From: Natronincola peptidivorans
GTDB lineage: Bacteria > Bacillota > Clostridia > Peptostreptococcales > Natronincolaceae
Assembly: GCF_900111615.1 (NCBI RefSeq)
Contig: NZ_FOHU01000015.1
Coordinates: forward strand, 1 to 64,000
Reading direction: 5' to 3'
DNA: 64,000 bases
This document shows positions 59,339 to 64,000 of this stretch, in pieces. Within the stretch, counting starts at the first letter, position 1, and every line of letters starts with the position of its first letter. The position numbers and the translations under genes are program-made. The notes under the pieces were generated by a model. That model was not told where the DNA came from. It made no database searches and was given only the letters and a program-made list of their open reading frames with translations.

Positions 59339-60115
59339 TTAATTAAGAGGTTGTTGTCTGCCGGAAGGATCCATCCTATAGTCATCTTTCATAATCAGCT
59401 CAGATATTGGTACGATTTGATATCCCTGCTGCTGTAATCTTTCTAATACCAATGGCAGGTACTCAGCAACATATTTTGCATTATTATGAAAAAGTACAAT
59501 GGAACCATTTTTTACATTTCTTGAGACCCTATCTACAACTGGGTTCACCCCCATCTCCTTCCAGTCTAAGGAGTCTACATCCCATTGAATGGTATAGTAG
59601 CCGATTTCATCTGCAGTGGTAATTAGCAGGTTATTATAATCCCCAAAGGGTGGTCGAAAAACAGTAGGTCTTTCTCCAATAATAGCTTCTATCTTTTTCT
59701 CTGTGGTCTGTAGTTCATTAATAATCTGCTCTCTACTTAATTTTGACATATGGGGATGGGTTGAGGAATGATTTCCAATCTCATGGCCTCTACTATGTAT
59801 TTTTTTAACCATATCAGGATATTTGTCTACCCAAAACCCAACTAAAAAGAAGGTAGTTTTCACATCATATTTATCCAAAGTATCTAAAATATCATCAGTA
59901 AACTCATCGCCCCATGCAGCATCAAAGCTAATAGCTATTTTCTTCTCCTCCGTTTCTACGCTGTAAATGGGCAGTTTTCTCTCAGGCGAAAAGACTGCTA
60001 CCATACTGGCTAAGCCTCTATCAAAGCTAGTTAGAAAAAGAATTAGTATAAGCATCATAAGTATGATTATCAAAGAAATAGCAATCGTTCTTTTAGAAAA
60101 AACATAAATTCTCAT
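59339..60115 (-). CDS. Polysaccharide deacetylase (PdaB-like)
   Basis: A 258-residue membrane-anchored NodB-domain protein: N-terminal helix (about 10-32), then AISFDAAWGDEFTDDILDTL (catalytic Asp pair), HEIGNHSSTHPHMSK (His metal ligands), RPPFGDYN and IVLFHNNAKY. Close in layout to sporulation PdaB-type peptidoglycan or chitooligosaccharide deacetylases. 84 bases downstream... of its strand neighbours lies the MurE-like gene, so both may act on wall polymers. Confidence 0.88.
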   Translation of the reverse strand: MRIYVFSKRTIAISLIIILMMLILILFLTSFDRGLASMVAVFSPERKLPIYSVETEEKKIAISFDAAWGDEFTDDILDTLDKYDVKTTFFLVGFWVDKYPDMVKKIHSRGHEIGNHSSTHPHMSKLSREQIINELQTTEKKIEAIIGERPTVFRPPFGDYNNLLITTADEIGYYTIQWDVDSLDWKEMGVNPVVDRVSRNVKNGSIVLFHNNAKYVAEYLPLVLERLQQQGYQIVPISELIMKDDYRMDPSGRQQPLN

Positions 60116-60253
60116 ACAACTCCCCCTATGGTGAAAGTATTCTATTTAATGTTTATTCTCTAAGGCCGGAAATATGATGAAATCTTTCAATCAAGATAAC
60201 AAAAGACGATGGATAGTGTAAAACCTCATCGCCTCTTATAGTTGGTATTCTCT

Positions 60254-63200
60254 TTATAACTTCATTAATGCTTGGATTCTGTCTTTATAATGCTTTATCC
60301 TCTGGTGATTCAATTTTGGACTAGATTTACTTTTCTCAAAATATTGTAGTCCCTTCTGATAATCATCTATCGCTGGTTGTCTTTCTCCCAATGCATCCTT
60401 AATGCTTCCCCTACCTAAATAGGCTTCTGCTAAGCTAATATAATCAAATGATTTTTTCAGTCTGGTGAAATCCTCCACTAGTTCTTCTCTCACCTCAATG
60501 GTTTTATCTAAATCCTGTATTGCAGCAGTATATTCCTCCTGTTGGGCATAGGAAGCAGCTCTATTCATATAAGCATCCATGTATATATATAGGATGGCAT
60601 TGTCGATTTCTTTATCCTTTCTCATATCCTCTAGCATAACGATGGCTTCATGATAGTCCTCTATTGCCTCTGGATGTCTATCAAGGTGAAAATAAGCCTG
60701 TCCTCGGTTATTATATAGGTTAAAAAATAGGGATCGATTGATGATGGCCTGTTGTTTCTTAAGAGCATCAATCAGTTCCAATGCTTTATTATAATAGCTG
60801 ATGGCTTCCTGATGTTTATGGGTATTGGCATAGGTTACCCCAAAGTTTAGGTATTGATAGGTTAATTCCTGCGGATGTCCTTCCTCTTGATTTTGAGAAT
60901 TCTCTAAAATAGTGATGGCTTCTCGGTAATCCTCCATAGCTCCCTCATAATCTCCCATGGCATCCCTTACATTGGCTCTCTTGCTGTAGGTAAAGGCCGT
61001 CAGAGCTTCCCTTTCCAGATGGTTACTTTCCCTTAGAGCTTCTACATAGTCTACTGCCTTTTCAACGGATTTATATGCCTCCTCTATCCTATGCTGTTCC
61101 TCTAATATGGTGGTTCTTTCAATATAGATATCTAAAAGAAGTCTGTGGAGGGATAGCTCTCCCCTTTTATGTAATTGCTCTAATAATTTCATGGCTTCAT
61201 TGGCATATTTTAAAGCATCGGAAAGCTGCCACACGCCTCTACAGGAAATAGCTAGGTTGTAATAGATTTGGGCCAATAATTCTTTATTCTCTACTATGTT
61301 CCTAGGCATTTTATTTTTTAGATGCTTAATGGCCTTTAAAAAATGAGGGATTGCGTTCCCAGTCTCACCTATGGTGCTACGGAGGATGCCCTGATTCATC
61401 TGGATCTTTGTAATCAGTTCATCACTTAAAAACGCTTCGTAGTCCAACAGGTTAGCATACCCTGCCAAACCTCGTACTACTTGGTATTCTTTAACACCCT
61501 CATGAAATAAATATTGATTGTTTAAATTAAATATTTTTGAAAACATTGCTGGATTGATCCTAAAGCCTCTTTGTGCTTTATCCTTCTTTAGGTAGTAGGT
61601 AACATAATAAAGGATATGGGCTGTTAAATGCTGCTCACCATCGTAGATGGCAGAAGAATAATCCTTATCCTCTGATTCCTCCACCTGAATCCCTTCAAAT
61701 TGGCTGCACCAGGACAGAATCAGCTCCTTGATTTCACTAGCATAGTTCAATTGAATGGTTTCCTGCAGTTTTTTATGACCAATGGAGATTACATTGCTCT
61801 CACGATTACTTCTCTCAGTCTTCAAAAACCCTCCTATATCCTTTAAAAAACCTAATAGCTTGAAGCTTCTCTTTTCATCCCCCATCAAATAAGCTATTTC
61901 TCTTATGGTAAGGGGTTCATAGGCTATAGCCAAAATACATAAGATCTTCTTGATGTGATAAAAATATTTTTCTCCATAATGGCTCCTAAGAACCTTTAAA
62001 TAATATTGAAAAATCTGGTGCTGTCCTTCAAGCAATGCATCAAGATTCGCCTGACCTGTCGAGGTGGTTATTTCCTTTAAAGCATTTAAATAGAGAAATC
62101 GATTTTCGCAGAGCTGCAATATTTTTTCTATCTTTTTCTTCTCTTGTATCGTAGGCTCCTGCTCACCTAAGCCTAATACTCTTTTCTTTATATAGCTCTT
62201 TAGTATTTCAATGTTATTTTCATCATTCCTATGAACCTTTAGCTTTTCCACATCTCCCAAGGTATTTAATTGTTTTTTTGTATACTCAGCTAGCTCTTCA
62301 TCCACCCGTGAAGTTATGAAAATATATACATTTTCAGGCAACATCTGGGCAGGAGGAAGAAAGGCAAATATCTCCTGGATTTCATTTTCAGGAATTTCAT
62401 CTATACCATCTAGTATTAATAGCAGCTTTTTCCTTCTCTTGCTGCTGCAAAGCCTCAAAAACTTTATCATGGCTTCCTTTTTATTTTGTAATCCTGTATG
62501 GATGCCTTCTATTTCACCCTCAAGAGCTTCAACTTCATAGTCCAAAGGCGTGTTTTCGGCCTTCTTCCCCCGTTTCAAAGTATAGGTTAGGCCCGAAGCA
62601 AAGGCTGCAGCCTTTGACCCATAGGTATCATTAAAATAATATCCTCGGACTGTAGTATTCTTTATCTTAACAGTATGATTTTTCAATTGGTCCAATGCCC
62701 TTGAAAAGGTAGTTTTTCCCATGCCCCTCTCCATCTGCAATAGAAAAATTCCTTTTTCCTTCTCTAAGCAGCCCTTTACCCACTCCTCCAGATAGAAAGG
62801 TCTAGTAATCTCTTGAGCATTATAGATTTCTTCTAAAACCATTCTTTCTATTTGAAAATAGACTGGATCCTCTAAAGAAGCATCTTGGTCATCAAGCATA
62901 TCCTGGTAGAGATCTCCATCCTTCCGTAGAGTTTTATGTAATGCCGTGACCTTTTGGTGAATTTCGCCATAGACTTCTTTTTTTATACCATGGGTATAGT
63001 TCAACATATGGGTTTTTTTCTTCCTAGAATAATAAGTATCATAAAAAAACAATTGATTGTTTTCTATAAACATATACGGAAACATCGGCACTTCTTTCTC
63101 CATGACTATGATGCTTTGAATGGTTTCTATTGCTTGTTGATTCTCTTCTAGAGGTTGGAAGCTCTCTTGGGTAGATATTTTAAAGTTGGTATAGATGTTG

Positions 63201-63703
63201 TCTATTTCTTCATCATCAAAATACCCTGTGATTAGAGCAATTTTTTCCTCTAAATCCTCTTTAAAGGATGCATCTGTATCCAGCTTCAATGCTCCATGCC
63301 CGATATTTGTATTTCTCCACTCCACTAAATCATAATCCTTGTATTGCTTTGCAATCTTTTGTATTAGTTTTATTACATTTATATCTATGTCTTTATTTTT
63401 GCCCAGTCTGTTGGCAATATTCCGCCAGTCCCCTAGGGCAAGAGGCTTTTTTACAATACTATAGAGCAATCCCTTTCCCTCTTGGTTCCATTCCTCTTGA
63501 TGATAGATCTGGCTGATGGCTGCTAGAACCGGCAGCTTTAGCATAATCTCAAACATATCTTTGATTTGTAATAGTACCCCAGAGGTTTGTCCTTCCTCCA
63601 GCATGGTAAACATTCGCTTGTATTCATGGACCAAAATTTCAGGATATTTTTCGTACTTCTCTTTCTTTAACCATAATCCCTTATTTTCACACAAGTCCTT
63701 CAT
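60254..63703 (-). CDS. HEPN-like / STAND NTPase / TPR protein (putative defence or signalling protein)
   Basis: A 1149-residue protein. Residues about 40-180 are helical and contain WRNTNIGHGAL, an R130-x5-H136 HEPN-type motif within a region that looks like HEPN RNase domains. Residues about 300-480 form a P-loop NTPase: RGMGKTT (Walker A, 326-332), LLLILDGIDE (Walker B, 427-436), FITSR (sensor). About 480-740 is a winged-helix/helical arm. From about 790 to the end run many TPR motifs (NYALAYAN-like, e.g. AIPHFLKAIKHL, ALKYANEAMKLL, AIEDYHEAIVML). STAND proteins of this plan oligomerise on ligand binding and switch on an effector. Antiviral function is inference. No signal peptide; ATG after AAAGGGGG. 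Confidence 0.8.
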   Translation of the reverse strand: MKDLCENKGLWLKKEKYEKYPEILVHEYKRMFTMLEEGQTSGVLLQIKDMFEIMLKLPVLAAISQIYHQEEWNQEGKGLLYSIVKKPLALGDWRNIANRLGKNKDIDINVIKLIQKIAKQYKDYDLVEWRNTNIGHGALKLDTDASFKEDLEEKIALITGYFDDEEIDNIYTNFKISTQESFQPLEENQQAIETIQSIIVMEKEVPMFPYMFIENNQLFFYDTYYSRKKKTHMLNYTHGIKKEVYGEIHQKVTALHKTLRKDGDLYQDMLDDQDASLEDPVYFQIERMVLEEIYNAQEITRPFYLEEWVKGCLEKEKGIFLLQMERGMGKTTFSRALDQLKNHTVKIKNTTVRGYYFNDTYGSKAAAFASGLTYTLKRGKKAENTPLDYEVEALEGEIEGIHTGLQNKKEAMIKFLRLCSSKRRKKLLLILDGIDEIPENEIQEIFAFLPPAQMLPENVYIFITSRVDEELAEYTKKQLNTLGDVEKLKVHRNDENNIEILKSYIKKRVLGLGEQEPTIQEKKKIEKILQLCENRFLYLNALKEITTSTGQANLDALLEGQHQIFQYYLKVLRSHYGEKYFYHIKKILCILAIAYEPLTIREIAYLMGDEKRSFKLLGFLKDIGGFLKTERSNRESNVISIGHKKLQETIQLNYASEIKELILSWCSQFEGIQVEESEDKDYSSAIYDGEQHLTAHILYYVTYYLKKDKAQRGFRINPAMFSKIFNLNNQYLFHEGVKEYQVVRGLAGYANLLDYEAFLSDELITKIQMNQGILRSTIGETGNAIPHFLKAIKHLKNKMPRNIVENKELLAQIYYNLAISCRGVWQLSDALKYANEAMKLLEQLHKRGELSLHRLLLDIYIERTTILEEQHRIEEAYKSVEKAVDYVEALRESNHLEREALTAFTYSKRANVRDAMGDYEGAMEDYREAITILENSQNQEEGHPQELTYQYLNFGVTYANTHKHQEAISYYNKALELIDALKKQQAIINRSLFFNLYNNRGQAYFHLDRHPEAIEDYHEAIVMLEDMRKDKEIDNAILYIYMDAYMNRAASYAQQEEYTAAIQDLDKTIEVREELVEDFTRLKKSFDYISLAEAYLGRGSIKDALGERQPAIDDYQKGLQYFEKSKSSPKLNHQRIKHYKDRIQALMKL

Positions 63704-63777
63704 TTTTCTGCCCCCTTTTCTGTCAAAGATATTTTTTATAAATTTACTATCCCTTATTCCATAGCCTCATCCATGCA

Positions 63778-63999
63778 TTATATATAAGTAAAGGTAAACT
63801 TATCATATAATTTTTCATAGATTCCCTCGGCTTCTCCTGTAAGAGCCTCTGCAAAATATCTTTCTATATTGGGTTCTCCCTGCAGCCATAGCTTAAATTC
63901 CTCTATAGCCTCCTTTAATACCTCTCTCTTTCCACTATAAAAAGCCTTTTGTATATTGGTAAAATGGTTTATGGCTATTATGGTGTCTCCTGGTTGACG
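63778..63999 (-). CDS. Hypothetical protein, C-terminal part (gene runs off the window)
   Basis: The last 73 codons of a minus-strand gene: GDTIIAINHFTNIQKAFYSG, EVLKEAIEEFKLWLQGEPNI, ending LYDKFTFTYI. Mostly helical and charged. It ends 75 bases upstream of the STAND gene with no terminator seen between, so the two may be co-transcribed. Family not recognised. Confidence 0.65.
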   Translation of the reverse strand, partial: RQPGDTIIAINHFTNIQKAFYSGKREVLKEAIEEFKLWLQGEPNIERYFAEALTGEAEGIYEKLYDKFTFTYI

Positions 64000-64000
64000 G

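Noticed and set aside
1-64000. CRISPR arrays, rRNA and tRNA genes
   Set aside because: No regularly spaced direct repeats or tRNA/rRNA signature segments were noticed on either strand; a tRNAscan or Infernal run would be needed to exclude a single tRNA.

Overview
The window looks like a chromosome segment of a low-GC, anaerobic, spore-forming-type Clostridia, plausibly Alkaliphilus-like. This is inferred from AT-rich DNA, AGGAGG-type ribosome binding sites, a glycyl-radical hydroxyproline dehydratase very like the Clostridioides difficile enzyme, corrinoid methyltransferases, DUF1659/DUF2922 and C_GCAxxG_C_C proteins, and a Tad pilus locus without an outer-membrane secretin. No rRNA, tRNA or CRISPR array was seen.

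Layout. 1-3.2 kb: end of an IS21-type element that has cut a LysM protein, then a small phage-like/cell-wall cassette (M15 peptidase, DUF1659, DUF2922, two small membrane proteins). 3.2-6.1 kb: WG-repeat protein, DUF2007 protein and repeats. 6.1-11.3 kb: hypE-hypD-proC (4-hydroxyproline to proline) with a divergent XRE-cupin regulator. 11.4-13.2 kb: a lone E2-type acyltransferase and a SRAP (YedK) protein. 13.2-24.2 kb: two head-to-tail transcription units on the minus strand. One has a molybdopterin oxidoreductase plus an NMT1-type ABC importer. The other has three UroD-type methyltransferases, a corrinoid protein and a corrinoid-reactivating ATPase. Together they look like an uptake and demethylation system for an unidentified methylated compound. 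24.2-26.9 kb: hypothetical genes and gene debris. 26.9-31.2 kb: RND efflux pair. 31.2-37.6 kb: debris, an XRE/ImmA-type protease/PIN module with an inverted-repeat operator, a lipoprotein, a sirtuin, a lysophospholipase-like hydrolase and a frameshifted PH-domain gene. 37.6-45.2 kb: many small membrane or lipid-anchored proteins, a flavodoxin-ferredoxin (EFR1 type), DUF3795, HNH and C_GCAxxG_C_C genes. 45.5-48.8 kb: D-glutamate cyclase-like gene with two Gate-domain membrane proteins and a MATE transporter. 48.9-56.8 kb: complete Gram-positive Tad/Flp pilus operon preceded by a c-di-GMP-I (GEMM) riboswitch. 57-64 kb: two-OB-fold SSB-like protein, a MurE-like ligase, a polysaccharide deacetylase, and a 1149-residue HEPN-like/STAND NTPase/TPR protein with an upstream partial gene.

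The intergenic DNA is unusually informative. Truncated 3' ends of genes that are intact elsewhere in the window (SRAP, sirtuin, E2 acyltransferase, hydrolase, a small hypothetical) lie scattered among copies of a short palindromic repeat, which points to repeated segmental duplication and decay. The strongest candidates for new biology are the riboswitch-controlled Tad pilus, the transporter/molybdoenzyme/methyltransferase cluster, the HEPN-STAND-TPR protein, and the XRE-protease-PIN module.
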